Positions 32,769 to 41,851 of a stretch of 61,523 nt of DNA are shown piece by piece. Each line of letters opens with the position of its first letter. Within the stretch, counting starts at the first letter, position 1. Source of the DNA: Ruminococcaceae bacterium UBA1730 (GTDB taxonomy: Bacteria; Bacillota; Clostridia; Oscillospirales; Acutalibacteraceae); the NCBI GenBank assembly GCA_002315935.1, contig DCII01000003.1, forward strand, positions 19,361 through 80,883, written 5' to 3'. The position numbers and the translations under genes were made by a program. The notes beneath the pieces are model-generated. The model was not told the origin of the DNA and searched no databases. It saw only the letters and a program-made list of their open reading frames with translations.

Positions 32769-32835
32769 TATGACACATTCGGTAGCCAATTTGACATTTT
32801 CGGCAGTTGTGAACTATAGAAAACAGTTGTATAAT
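32769..32835 (+). promoter_or_regulatory. LytTR-type direct repeats plus promoter (P3) for the phosphorelay operon
   Basis: TATGACACATTCGG and TTTGACATTTTCGG (starts 32769 and 32790), period 21 bp, share TGACA-N2-TTCGG. After 3 bp come TTGTGA (32807-32812), 17 bp and TATAAT (32830-32835). Typical placement for an activator touching RNA polymerase at -35. Confidence 0.7.
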
Positions 32836-32865
32836 TGAAAGCATAAAGGGTAAGGAGGCATCCAT

Positions 32866-33255
32866 ATGAATAAGAAAACAAAAATAGCAGTCTGTGACGA
32901 TTCGGTTTTTGACCGAGATATTACCAAAATGTATATCGAGGATTATCTGAATGAGCGTGGAACCGAAAGCGAGATTGACTGTTTCTCGTCGGGCACTGAA
33001 TTCCTTTCTTCCGATATTTCTCAGTATACTCTCGTTTTTCTCGACATATATATGGTCGGAATCAACGGAGTTGAAACTGCAAGAAAGCTGATGGAAGAAA
33101 ATCCGGAAACAAAAATCATTTTTTGCAGCTCCTCTCCGGAATTTGTTGATGAAGCCTTGGAAATTGATGTGCTCCGTTATTTCATCAAACCGATTATCCG
33201 TGAAAAATTCAAAAAGGTTATGGATGAATTTTTTAACGAAAAATGCATTGTTTAA
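32866..33255 (+). CDS. Single-domain response regulator (receiver only)
   Basis: 129 residues: one CheY-like receiver, with CDDS near residue 10, phospho-Asp in TLVFLDIYMVGING, Thr/Ser region IIFCSSSPEF and Lys in YFIKPI. No output domain, so it acts as a phosphate carrier or by binding a partner. AAGGAGG site and ATG. First gene of the REC-Hpt-hybrid kinase operon behind P3. Confidence 0.92.
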   Translation: MNKKTKIAVCDDSVFDRDITKMYIEDYLNERGTESEIDCFSSGTEFLSSDISQYTLVFLDIYMVGINGVETARKLMEENPETKIIFCSSSPEFVDEALEIDVLRYFIKPIIREKFKKVMDEFFNEKCIV

Positions 33256-33279
33256 TACATAATATGAGGTGAAAGAATA

Positions 33280-33645
33280 ATGACCGTTAAGGAATGCTAC
33301 GCTCTAATGAATGCGGATTTCAATGATGTTATGTCAAGACTTCTGACGGAAGCCCGTGTTTCAAAATTCACAATCCGTTTTCTCGATGACCCTTCGCTCA
33401 GGCAGCTTCTCGATTCCTACGCAAACGGAGATATTGAAGGTGCATTCAGAGCATCCCACACACTCAAAGGGACTGCCGCCAACATGGCTTTTACGGGAAT
33501 TTTCGAAAAAGCAAGTGCAGTATGCGAGGATTTGCGTCACGGCAACCCGAGTGCAGATATTGGAGAAATGATTAAGGCTTGCGAAAAAGAATATAACAAT
33601 GTTATGGCAATTATCAGCCGATATGCCGCAGAAAAAACCGATTGA
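33280..33645 (+). CDS. Stand-alone histidine phosphotransfer (Hpt) protein
   Basis: 121 residues, a four-helix Hpt domain. The phospho-accepting His is in ASHTLKGTAANMAF near residue 61, with the supporting Lys and Gly conserved. It should move phosphate from the receiver domain of the hybrid kinase downstream to the lone receiver and perhaps the LytTR regulators. Lies 24 nt after the receiver gene with a GAGGTGA ribosome site. Confidence 0.92.
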   Translation: MTVKECYALMNADFNDVMSRLLTEARVSKFTIRFLDDPSLRQLLDSYANGDIEGAFRASHTLKGTAANMAFTGIFEKASAVCEDLRHGNPSADIGEMIKACEKEYNNVMAIISRYAAEKTD

Positions 33646-33723
33646 TTTTATTCTGATTTTTGTATAAAGATACAACAGTATATAAAAGAAAACCGACAAC
33701 GAAAATTTACGGTGATTATTGCT

Positions 33724-36700
33724 ATGAAAAAGAAATCAGACTTAAAAAACAGAACCACAATCATTTCCGCTATTGTTTTTTTGCTGTTTATTTCTTCTTT
33801 GATATATTTCAATGCGAGTAACAGAAAAAACATCACGGAGCAAAACAGGGAATATCTTATTGATAACGCAACCCAGATTGCACAAAGCGTTAACACCGCC
33901 ATTTCTGACGGCTACGCAAACAGCAAGATGCTCACCGACCTTGTCAGCGATTCGCTCACAGGGCCGGAATTTGATGTTACCGTTGTTCAGCGTTATGTTC
34001 GCAATTCCATGTTTGATTTCGTTGAATTTGCAGATAATGATGGAATGAATCACAATATCTCCGGAAGTATTTCCGATGCAAGAGAAAGGCCTTATTATAC
34101 CGATGCCCAAAGGGGAAATTCGGGAATGGACCTTGTATATGTTTCAAGAGCAGGTCTCGAAACCCTGCTCATGTTTTATTCTCCGTTATACTATAATGAA
34201 GAATTTGTCGGTTCTCTTGTCGGCGTTTACCAGGCATCAAACAGATTAACCGAACTGCTTTCGGCAGATTATTTCGGAGAAACCGCAAAAACCTATTTCG
34301 TTTCCGACGACGGAAGAATAATCGCAAGCAATCAGGGATTAAAGCCCCGTGAGCAGCTTTCTATTACCGACATCATTTCCGAAGAAGGATTAGAAGAAAC
34401 ATTTAAAAACGCCTTCAAAACAGATAAAATGACTCTCTTCCCCATCGAGGGAAACAAAACCGGCGGCTGCATAGTAAAGGTTCCGGATTTTGACGGCTAT
34501 ATTGTTCAGGTCTTCCCTGCTGTTGCAAGCGAAGCCATGATAAACGATGCTATCCATCTCGGATATGAGGTAATTTTCTTCCTTATTGTTATCGGCGTAA
34601 TTCTGTTTATTTCCCTGAGAAAATTCTATCTCAATCAACAAAAGCTTCTTGAGAAATCCAAAAATCTTACCGAAGAATCTCTCGTTTTTACCAACCATTT
34701 CCTCAATTCATATGTTTCGGCTTATCATGTTAATCTTGATAATTATTCGTATGAAGTGTATAAACGCTCAGAGGAGTTAGAAGAGAAATATCCGAAGGTT
34801 GATAACTTCTATTTTTCCGTTGACAAATACATAAACGAATGTGTTCATCCGGATGACCGTGAAGGTCTGAAAAAATTCATTAAGCCGGAGAACATAAAGA
34901 AAATTCTCAAGAACCATAATGAATACAATTATATTTTCCGTGATATTTCGAACGGAATTGAAAAAACATACAGGCTGAAGGTTATCTGCGGCAAAAACAA
35001 AAACAAGGTTGCGTTCGGCTTCAAGGATGTTTCAAAGGAAATCAAGGAACAGAAAAAATATCTTCTCGGTGCAATTCCCCTTTCGCCCGATGTTCTTTCA
35101 AAAGCCAACATCGGAATGTGGTCATTTGAGCTTGATGAAGGAAAAGAACCGAGAATGTATGTTGACAATGCCATGCTCGGTCTCATAGGACTTGACCATC
35201 AGATTTCCCCTGAGGAAACATATCACGCATGGTATGACCATATTGACGAAGGCTCTCTCGACCTTGTTGCTCAATCCGTTGACAAGATGATTTCCGGCGA
35301 GCACGCCGAGGTTCAGTATCCTTGGCATCATCCCGATGGTCACACGATGGTTGTCCGTTGCGGCGGCGTTCGTAATTATGAATATACGCAAGGCGTTCGA
35401 ATTGAGGGAACCCATCAGAATGTTACCGCCGTGCTTCACTTTAACGAGGAAAAACGCACAAAAGAGAAAAACGACCTTTCTCTCATGCTCATCACCTCTC
35501 TTTCCGATTCCTACACTACTCTTTATTATATTGATGCTGAAACAGGAGTTTATCAGCTTATTTCAGAAAACAAAGAGTACGAAAGAGATGTTCAATCAAA
35601 GGTCCTCAACGGAGGCAATTTCTATATTGACACTAAAGACAGCGTTCCGTTTGTTATCTGTGAGGAGGACAGAGAAAAATTATCTGTCCTGTTCAGCAAA
35701 GAAAACATTGAAAATGCTTTCGGCGACAACAAATCCTTTAAGGTGGATTACCGTATTCAGATAGGCGAAAAGAAGGTCTGGCACAGGGTTAAGGCTGTTA
35801 AGCTCCGAGACAGTGATAACAGGATTAACTATGCTGTCGGCGTTATGAATATTGAAAATGAGCTTAAAATGCAGATGGAGCTTCACGAGGCTCTTGAGGC
35901 TGCCGAAGCGGCAAACAAAGCAAAGACCACCTTCCTTTTCAATATGTCTCACGATATACGAACCCCTATGAACGCAATAGTCGGCTTTACTAATATTGCA
36001 CAGAAGCACATTGATGACAAGGAGCGGGTTGTTGACAGCCTTGAAAAAACAAAACAGGCAAGCGAGCTTCTTCTTGCACTGATTAACAGTATTCTTGACA
36101 TGAGCCGCATTGAAAGCGGCAAGGCTGTTGTTGAGCAGGATGAAGGCGATGTTTACCAAAGCTTTTCTGCCATTGAAAGCACAATGAACGAGCTTGCCAA
36201 AACAAAGGATATTGATTTGAGCTTCAAGGTTGAAAACATCAGAAATCGCTATGTATACTACGACCACAACCGTTGTGTAAGGGTGTTCGTTAATATTATC
36301 AGCAACGCAATCAAATATACCCCGAACGGCGGAAGGGTTCTTGCAAAATGCGAGCAGATTTCGTCAAATGACGATATTGGCATTTACAGATACACATTTA
36401 CCGATAACGGAATAGGCATGAGTGAAGAATTTCAGAAACACGTGTTTGATGAATTCTCAAGGGAACAGAATTCCACAATAAGCGGAATTCAGGGAACAGG
36501 TCTCGGTCTTACCGTCTGCAAATCCTTCGTTGAGCTTATGGGCGGCACAATCAGCTGCGAAAGCAAACAGGGTGTCGGCACAACCTTCACCGTTATCCTT
36601 CCCATCAGATTGAGGGAGGTTGAGCAGAATCAGCTTGCCGTTTCGGAAAAGGTTGAGCAGTCAGAAGAGTATAATTTCAACGGCAAAAAAATCCTTCTTG

Positions 36701-37050
36701 TTGAGGATAATATGCTTAACCGTGAAATAGCGACCGATATTCTCGAGGATGAAGGCATTATCGTTGAAAACGCCGAAAACGGTTCGGTTGCGGTTGAAAT
36801 GCTTCGGGAAAAAGGTGCAGATTATTATGACTTTATTCTCATGGATATTCAGATGCCTGTTATGAACGGCTACGAAGCAACAAAGGCGATAAGAGCAATG
36901 TATCCTAACAGCAATATAAAAATCATCGCACTTTCAGCAAATGCTTTTGCGGAGGACAAGGCAATATCCATTGCGGCAGGCATGAATGACCATGTTGCAA
37001 AGCCAATTAACATCGGCAGTCTTCTTGAAGCACTCCAAAATCTCATCTGA
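33724..37050 (+). CDS. Hybrid sensor histidine kinase/response regulator
   Basis: 1108 residues. Membrane helix about 12-32, a large extracytoplasmic sensing region to about 285 (dCache-like: FDFVEFADNDGMNHNISG; RPYYTDAQRG), second helix about 285-305, PAS-like segments about 330-720, HisKA with His near 742 (FLFNMSHDIRTPMNAIVG), HATPase ending GTGLGLTVCKSFVELMGG, and a C-terminal receiver from about 988 with Asp near 1041 (FILMDIQMPVMNG). No Hpt domain of its own; the separate Hpt gene supplies it. ATG 33724 preferred (GGTGAT upstream) over GTG 33712. Likely senses a small extracellular ligand. Confidence 0.93.
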   Translation: MKKKSDLKNRTTIISAIVFLLFISSLIYFNASNRKNITEQNREYLIDNATQIAQSVNTAISDGYANSKMLTDLVSDSLTGPEFDVTVVQRYVRNSMFDFVEFADNDGMNHNISGSISDARERPYYTDAQRGNSGMDLVYVSRAGLETLLMFYSPLYYNEEFVGSLVGVYQASNRLTELLSADYFGETAKTYFVSDDGRIIASNQGLKPREQLSITDIISEEGLEETFKNAFKTDKMTLFPIEGNKTGGCIVKVPDFDGYIVQVFPAVASEAMINDAIHLGYEVIFFLIVIGVILFISLRKFYLNQQKLLEKSKNLTEESLVFTNHFLNSYVSAYHVNLDNYSYEVYKRSEELEEKYPKVDNFYFSVDKYINECVHPDDREGLKKFIKPENIKKILKNHNEYNYIFRDISNGIEKTYRLKVICGKNKNKVAFGFKDVSKEIKEQKKYLLGAIPLSPDVLSKANIGMWSFELDEGKEPRMYVDNAMLGLIGLDHQISPEETYHAWYDHIDEGSLDLVAQSVDKMISGEHAEVQYPWHHPDGHTMVVRCGGVRNYEYTQGVRIEGTHQNVTAVLHFNEEKRTKEKNDLSLMLITSLSDSYTTLYYIDAETGVYQLISENKEYERDVQSKVLNGGNFYIDTKDSVPFVICEEDREKLSVLFSKENIENAFGDNKSFKVDYRIQIGEKKVWHRVKAVKLRDSDNRINYAVGVMNIENELKMQMELHEALEAAEAANKAKTTFLFNMSHDIRTPMNAIVGFTNIAQKHIDDKERVVDSLEKTKQASELLLALINSILDMSRIESGKAVVEQDEGDVYQSFSAIESTMNELAKTKDIDLSFKVENIRNRYVYYDHNRCVRVFVNIISNAIKYTPNGGRVLAKCEQISSNDDIGIYRYTFTDNGIGMSEEFQKHVFDEFSREQNSTISGIQGTGLGLTVCKSFVELMGGTISCESKQGVGTTFTVILPIRLREVEQNQLAVSEKVEQSEEYNFNGKKILLVEDNMLNREIATDILEDEGIIVENAENGSVAVEMLREKGADYYDFILMDIQMPVMNGYEATKAIRAMYPNSNIKIIALSANAFAEDKAISIAAGMNDHVAKPINIGSLLEALQNLI

Positions 37051-37074
37051 TTGGTTTTGGATTTGCAAAAAGGT

Positions 37075-37267
37075 TCTTCACGGAAAGTTGGGGCTAAAAC
37101 ATAGGAGTAGGTTTGTCATTACGAACCAGTCCGCAGACTGGTGTGGTAATCCGTAACACCCTATAAAAAAAAGAAACGGATTGCCACGCTTCGCTCGCAA
37201 TGACAGAACCTTCTCTGTTTCTATTATTAATGCTGGTATTTTTATCATCCCCTACTTTCCGTGAAGA
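37075..37267. repeat. 193-bp palindromic element with 19-bp terminal inverted repeats
   Basis: TCTTCACGGAAAGTTGGGG (37075-37093) and CCCCTACTTTCCGTGAAGA (37249-37267) are inverse copies with one mismatch. They enclose the 90-bp element at 37115-37204. No target-site duplication is clear. Together with the terminator it accounts for the 303-nt gap 37051-37353. Confidence 0.6.
37115..37204. mobile_element. MITE-like 90-bp element with GTCATTRCGA ends
   Basis: Ends GTCATTACGA and TCGCAATGAC are inverse. Two internal hairpins: CCAGTC/GACTGG, and TGGTAATCCGT pairing with ACGGATTGCCA. I recall the phrase GAAGCGTGGCAATCC from widespread bacterial dispersed repeats. No protein coded. It lies inside the larger palindrome, so it looks like a nested insertion. 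Confidence 0.65.
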
Positions 37268-37291
37268 CCCGAGAAAGCTCTGTCTATAATA

Positions 37292-37336
37292 AATACCCAC
37301 CGAAAACGGAGCTTCGAACTCTCTTCGGTGGGTATT
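37292..37336. terminator. Bidirectional terminator between hybrid kinase and metallophosphoesterase
   Basis: 13-bp stem AATACCCACCGAA / TTCGGTGGGTATT with a 19-nt loop. T-rich on the plus side, weakly on the minus side. Confidence 0.8.
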
Positions 37337-37353
37337 TTCATTTTGATAATCGG

Positions 37354-38742
37354 TTATCTGTCAACCGTATAGGTTGCGTATGCGTAAACAGTGTTGGAAA
37401 CAAAGTCCATATTATAGATAACTATGTTGTTTTCATATACCGCAACGAAAGCACCTTCCGACATAGTGCCGGGATTTGAGCTCCAGAGAGGAATTGAAGG
37501 AGTTCTCGGAGCGGAAACGCTCGAAACATGAACCATTGTTGCGGTTGTTCCGCCATTGTCGGAAATATTCAATGTGCTGTTGAGCGACTGATATTTATAT
37601 GACCAATGAGAATGACCGTTGAAGAAAACAACATTCTTGTTTTCCTTAAGCAACGAGCGAAATCTCGCTTCATCCTTTGAGAACAGAGTGTAAAACAGAG
37701 GATAGAAAAGTCCCATTGCATTGCGGATATTTCCTTCACCCATTGCGATGTTGAAAATTGACTTGATGAAAGCAAGAGGTGATGATTTGTCAATTTCGGG
37801 AGTTAAGAATGTGTGGAAGAAAAGATACACACGCTTATCTTTATACTGATTAAGCTGTTTTTCAAGCCAATCAAGCTGTTCATCGGTTACAAGGCTTCCG
37901 CCGGGGAGAATATACTGTCTTTTAACCTGACTGAAGAAGATGAAAACGTCTCCACCGGTTTTTTCTTCATCGCAGAAAACAAAATCAAGACCGTTTTCGG
38001 CAACATCCTGAACGCCCTGCATTTTCTCTTCGCCGTAAACACCTGTGTTAACATATTTCTGCCAGTTTTCAAGTGTATATTCCGAGCGGCAATCATGATT
38101 TCCTTTGCAGGTCAGAACCGGGAAATTATACTGCGATGTATACTTATTGAACTTCTGAAATGCATCAGCCTCGCCGTTTTTGGAAAGGTCTCCGGGCATT
38201 GCTACAAGAGATACGCCGGAATTCTTCATGAAATCAAGAGCACGGGGGAATGCCACCTCAGCATCATCATCCGAAAGGTCACTGTATCTGTTGAAATGAA
38301 GATCACTCAATGCGCCGAAGGAATATGTCATTTCGCCGTAATCGGCAATTTTATTTTCAGGAATTTCATTTTCAAACTTTTTTTCGCCGTCGCAATATGC
38401 TAAAACGGTCTTTGCACCGTCGGGAATGGCAGTGAATGAATTGAGGGTAATGCTTTCATCGTTGTCGGAAACGGTAATTTCGGCAAGAGCTGAAAAATCA
38501 GCAACGGTTGAACCGTTTTTAAATTGAAGTTTTTCGCCGTTTTCATCGCCCCAGAATATAGAATATGTTCCTTTCTGGCAGTGCTGAAGTGAAATTGTTC
38601 CCGCACCCTTGCCTGCCTCATCGTCAGCGAAATTATAGCACATTTCCGGTCCCGGAAAAAAATACGCCGAAGCCGGCATGAATGCTGCCGCAAGCATCAA
38701 CACGCAAAGAATAACTGCGATAAATCTCTTCATTTTTTTCAT
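37354..38742 (-). CDS. Secreted calcineurin-like metallophosphoesterase
   Basis: 462 residues. Signal peptide 1-27 (RFIAVILCVLMLAAAFMPASA). An N-terminal beta-type domain to about 140 precedes the metal-binding phosphoesterase domain with motifs GALSDLHFNR, MPGDLSKNGE, CKGNHDCRS and FFNGHSHW. Exported and probably released or wall-associated; the substrate is unknown. Own promoter at 38809-38781 and bidirectional terminator, so it is a single-gene unit. Confidence 0.92.
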   Translation of the reverse strand: MKKMKRFIAVILCVLMLAAAFMPASAYFFPGPEMCYNFADDEAGKGAGTISLQHCQKGTYSIFWGDENGEKLQFKNGSTVADFSALAEITVSDNDESITLNSFTAIPDGAKTVLAYCDGEKKFENEIPENKIADYGEMTYSFGALSDLHFNRYSDLSDDDAEVAFPRALDFMKNSGVSLVAMPGDLSKNGEADAFQKFNKYTSQYNFPVLTCKGNHDCRSEYTLENWQKYVNTGVYGEEKMQGVQDVAENGLDFVFCDEEKTGGDVFIFFSQVKRQYILPGGSLVTDEQLDWLEKQLNQYKDKRVYLFFHTFLTPEIDKSSPLAFIKSIFNIAMGEGNIRNAMGLFYPLFYTLFSKDEARFRSLLKENKNVVFFNGHSHWSYKYQSLNSTLNISDNGGTTATMVHVSSVSAPRTPSIPLWSSNPGTMSEGAFVAVYENNIVIYNMDFVSNTVYAYATYTVDR

Positions 38743-38780
38743 ATTGCACCTTCCGTCCTTTAATTGGTAGATTTTACTGA

Positions 38781-38809
38781 ATTATACTATTTTTATTCGA
38801 AAAAGTCAA
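38781..38809 (-). promoter_or_regulatory. Sigma-A promoter for the metallophosphoesterase
   Basis: Minus-strand TTGACT (38809-38804), 17-bp spacer, TATAAT (38786-38781). Confidence 0.8.
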
Positions 38810-38878
38810 CAATAAGTGACAGACTTCTTCTCGCTAATTTAAAGATAAATTTCTATGCGGATTTTGCTTGGAGATTAT

Positions 38879-39520
38879 TCAATTACTCTCCTCCGCCATT
38901 CCGATTTCGGCTTTTTCAATAAGCGAAGAAAAATATTCTTCGAATTTTTCGTTGACAATAAATGACACTGCACCCTCTTCGGTTATGCCCTCATGCTCCG
39001 AAAGATATTTCTGAATTTCAGCCTGTGACGGTTTCAGCTCTCCCTCGGCAAGGCGGTTTTTAAGCTCCATTCTGCCCGTGTCAACATAATAGGTATAAAA
39101 GCTTTCCATATCAATGCTCATTATGCCGACCGTTCCGTTCTTACTGCTCTCGTTGAATTTTTCCGCTTTGATTTTCAGCTCTTCAAAGCTGATTTCATCG
39201 AAAATACCCTGTTCACGCATAAGAATGAGAATAATTTTAGCTTTCACTGCATCATCAAAAGCTCTTTTCTCAAGAGCCTGTGTCGGCGTTTCGCCATCAA
39301 AGCTTCTATCCCAGAAATCCGAATAATCGGTCACATTGTATTCTGACGAAAATTCGTTGATGATGTCTGCTCTGTCTCTTTTTTTGAAATATTCAATTTC
39401 GGAAACTGTTATCGTTTCGCCGTTGACCGTTGCATATGGCTTGATTTCTTCCGTCTGCTTTGTGCAGGAAGCGAACATCAGCAATGCAAGAATCAACGGT
39501 ATTATTTTTATTTTTCTCAT
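38879..39520 (-). CDS. Lipoprotein with SurA-like N-terminal fold
   Basis: 213 residues. Lipoprotein signal with lipobox FASC, Cys at residue 19. After it, YATVNGETITVSEIEYFKKR is the opening of SurA/PrsA-type chaperones, then helices; no PPIase (rotamase) domain is seen, so it would be a chaperone-like lipoprotein at best. The start ATG lies 1 nt after the beta-helix stop; the longer frame overlaps that gene and hides the lipobox. Last gene of the 42661-38879 operon. It might assist folding of the secreted beta-helix protein upstream. Confidence 0.75.
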   Translation of the reverse strand: MRKIKIIPLILALLMFASCTKQTEEIKPYATVNGETITVSEIEYFKKRDRADIINEFSSEYNVTDYSDFWDRSFDGETPTQALEKRAFDDAVKAKIILILMREQGIFDEISFEELKIKAEKFNESSKNGTVGIMSIDMESFYTYYVDTGRMELKNRLAEGELKPSQAEIQKYLSEHEGITEEGAVSFIVNEKFEEYFSSLIEKAEIGMAEESN

Positions 39521-39521
39521 A

Positions 39522-41162
39522 TCAGAATATCCAGTAAGTATCATTGCAGATATAAATGAAGTTGTAAATTGCACCGAGAATGGTGTTGATGATTGACTTC
39601 ATGTTATCCACGGCATTTGAATATGCAGGTTGATTTTCACCCTCACCGCCGTAACAGCCGATATTGATGTTATCCGTCAGAGCGTTGCCGTAAAAATCGA
39701 ATTCGCCCATATCGTCAGCGACCTTGGCACCCTTGCCGATAAGCTTCGAATTTTTCGAAAGCATGAAGCTGTTTTTGTCAGTCAGGTCATTGCCGACAAA
39801 GCCGGGATTGCATATATAATTATTCTTAGCAATTGACGGAACGGGAGTTCCACGGAAGCAGTTATTTGTCATTTTGCCGTCAAATTTCAGAATAACGCTC
39901 TTGTCGTCTTCAATGGTTTTGCGGGAGAAAAGGAATGCAGAGGTCATATCGCCCACAAAAATATTGTTAGCAATATAAGCATCCTTAAGACCTATCATAT
40001 AAATCTCGGACGAATTGATGATAGTGTTGTTATAGAAGCCGAAATTGGTCATATACTTCGGTTTCTGGTCTTCTTTATAATCAACTGAACCCGAAGTCAG
40101 AAGCTGAGCGAATGAATTTTCGCCCTTGTTATCGTTGACGGAAAGGCAGTATCTGACTATGCAGTTATCGTTGCAGGTGTAATTATCATAACAGCAGTTT
40201 CTGATAAATCTGACATTATCGTGAGAATAGCAACACTGATAAACCGAATCGGTAGTCCAGCCGTCAAAGTCAACCGCCATACCGTCTTTTTCGTTGAGTG
40301 CACCTGCAATTTCGCAGTTTTCAACAACAAAATTGCTTGCGTGATGTGACCACATCGGAGCTGTATAATGGTCGTCAACAAGGCAGGTGTTGAGAATTGA
40401 GCAGTTACGGATAGTCATTCCGTATATTGAGCCGATGATAATTCCGTCATACAGAAGATTATTGATTGAAACGCCGTCAATCAGATAGTTTGTGTTATAT
40501 GACTCTTCAGGAGATTTGAACCATTGCGGAGTCCATTCTGCGGTTAGACCGCCCATAGCAATGCCGTAACCACAGTCATAGATATTGCAGTCCTTAATCG
40601 TGATATTGTTGAGCCTTGAAAATTCTCCCGATGAAGAAAGATTAATCGGATATTTTGTTATAAGTTCCTTATTGCATATATCGTGAAAAACACAATCTCT
40701 GACGGTAATATCACTTGAAATTTTCCCGTTATCGGAGGCAATAACAAGTCCGCTTCCGTTGGGGTTGGTGAACTCAATGTTTTCAACAGTCCAGCCGCTG
40801 ACATTATAAATATCAAGAAGAGCGCCTTCGCCGTTGCTTCTGATAATCGGGAGACCGTCTTTTTCCGTGTCGCCGTATGCACCTAAAACAATCGGCGTAT
40901 CAGCTGAGCCGCTTCCGTAGGTCACAAAACGACCGTTGAAGATTTCTCCCGCCTTCAGAAGAATCTTGTCCCCTGCCGAATAGGTGTTTGCGGTTGCCTT
41001 ATCAAGAGATTTCCACGCAGTATCAGGAGAGGTTCCGCTTGCGGAATCATCGCCGTTACTGCCGTCAACATAATATGTTGTTCCCTGAAGACCCGCAAAG
41101 CACGGAAGGCAGATGCAGAGCATGAAAACAAGTGAGAGAGCGATTGACAATGCTTTTTTCAT
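39522..41162 (-). CDS. Secreted right-handed beta-helix (pectate-lyase-fold) protein
   Basis: 546 residues. Signal peptide about 1-23 (ALSIALSLVFMLCICLPCFA). TTYYVDGSNGDDSASGTSPD is the usual start of extracellular beta-helix proteins, followed by many short repeated turns with N, C and D (IRNCSILNT, VENCEIAG, FIRNCCYDNYTCND). The fold is that of polysaccharide lyases and other glycan-active proteins; no catalytic set can be assigned by eye. Cysteine-rich for a secreted protein. In a unit with the lipoprotein after it and the phosphatase before it. Confidence 0.85.
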   Translation of the reverse strand: MKKALSIALSLVFMLCICLPCFAGLQGTTYYVDGSNGDDSASGTSPDTAWKSLDKATANTYSAGDKILLKAGEIFNGRFVTYGSGSADTPIVLGAYGDTEKDGLPIIRSNGEGALLDIYNVSGWTVENIEFTNPNGSGLVIASDNGKISSDITVRDCVFHDICNKELITKYPINLSSSGEFSRLNNITIKDCNIYDCGYGIAMGGLTAEWTPQWFKSPEESYNTNYLIDGVSINNLLYDGIIIGSIYGMTIRNCSILNTCLVDDHYTAPMWSHHASNFVVENCEIAGALNEKDGMAVDFDGWTTDSVYQCCYSHDNVRFIRNCCYDNYTCNDNCIVRYCLSVNDNKGENSFAQLLTSGSVDYKEDQKPKYMTNFGFYNNTIINSSEIYMIGLKDAYIANNIFVGDMTSAFLFSRKTIEDDKSVILKFDGKMTNNCFRGTPVPSIAKNNYICNPGFVGNDLTDKNSFMLSKNSKLIGKGAKVADDMGEFDFYGNALTDNINIGCYGGEGENQPAYSNAVDNMKSIINTILGAIYNFIYICNDTYWIF

Positions 41163-41175
41163 TTCTTTTTCCTCC

Positions 41176-41847
41176 TCAATAACCGAAATTCTGTTTGAGA
41201 TTTTCGGAAAGATGATTTGTTTCGTTGTAGCCTTCGAATTTAACTCGCTGAACGCCGTTGAAAAGAAACAGCCTGAAACGGTTTATGCAGGTGTTATGCT
41301 GAACGATATTCATATTTATATCAAAGCGGAAATTAACAAGGTTGCTCAGGATGCAGGCATTGAGTCCTCCGTGAGCCACAATCAGAATTCTTTCGGGATT
41401 ATATCTGATTTCGTTTTCTCCGCTGATTTTCGTTTCGGTTGCGTTTAAATATGCAGGGTCAAAAACAAGCTTACGAAGCACATTTTCGCTTCTTTCAATG
41501 TCGCCGTGATAATCCTTGCTGACAAGGCTATCGGCGTAATTCAGCTTTGAATAAGCCTTTTCCAGCCTCACCCTATCTGGGATAAATTCGCTTGTTATTC
41601 CCCTTTCGGCAAGCTCGGGAACAACGATTATTTCAGGCTCTCCCTGCTGATATTTCGCAACTGCCGCCGCAGTCTGCACCGCACGGATAAGATGGCTTGA
41701 ATATATTTTATCAAAATGAATATCTTTTAGAGCTTTTCCGAGGCATTCAACCTGCTCCTCTCCCTTTGCCGAAAGCACGGTATCGCAGGAATCATCTGCT
41801 CCGATATTTGAAAGAGTTTCGCCGTGACGCACTAAATAGAGTTCCAT
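41176..41847 (-). CDS. Histidine phosphatase (phosphoglycerate mutase-like) family protein
   Basis: 223 residues. Catalytic LYLVRHGETLSN at the N-terminus with the phospho-His in RHG, Arg/Glu pair in IYSSHLIRAVQTA and PELAERG, second catalytic His in ILIVAHGG near 158. Cytosolic. Substrate not predictable; relatives act on small phosphosugars or nucleotides. The start lies 4 nt after the alpha/beta hydrolase stop. Confidence 0.92.
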   Translation of the reverse strand: MELYLVRHGETLSNIGADDSCDTVLSAKGEEQVECLGKALKDIHFDKIYSSHLIRAVQTAAAVAKYQQGEPEIIVVPELAERGITSEFIPDRVRLEKAYSKLNYADSLVSKDYHGDIERSENVLRKLVFDPAYLNATETKISGENEIRYNPERILIVAHGGLNACILSNLVNFRFDINMNIVQHNTCINRFRLFLFNGVQRVKFEGYNETNHLSENLKQNFGY

Positions 41848-41851
41848 TATC

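Noticed and set aside
37094..37300. 68-codon minus-strand frame in the palindromic element
   Set aside because: Lies wholly in repeat sequence, with no ribosome site; a chance frame of a MITE-like element.
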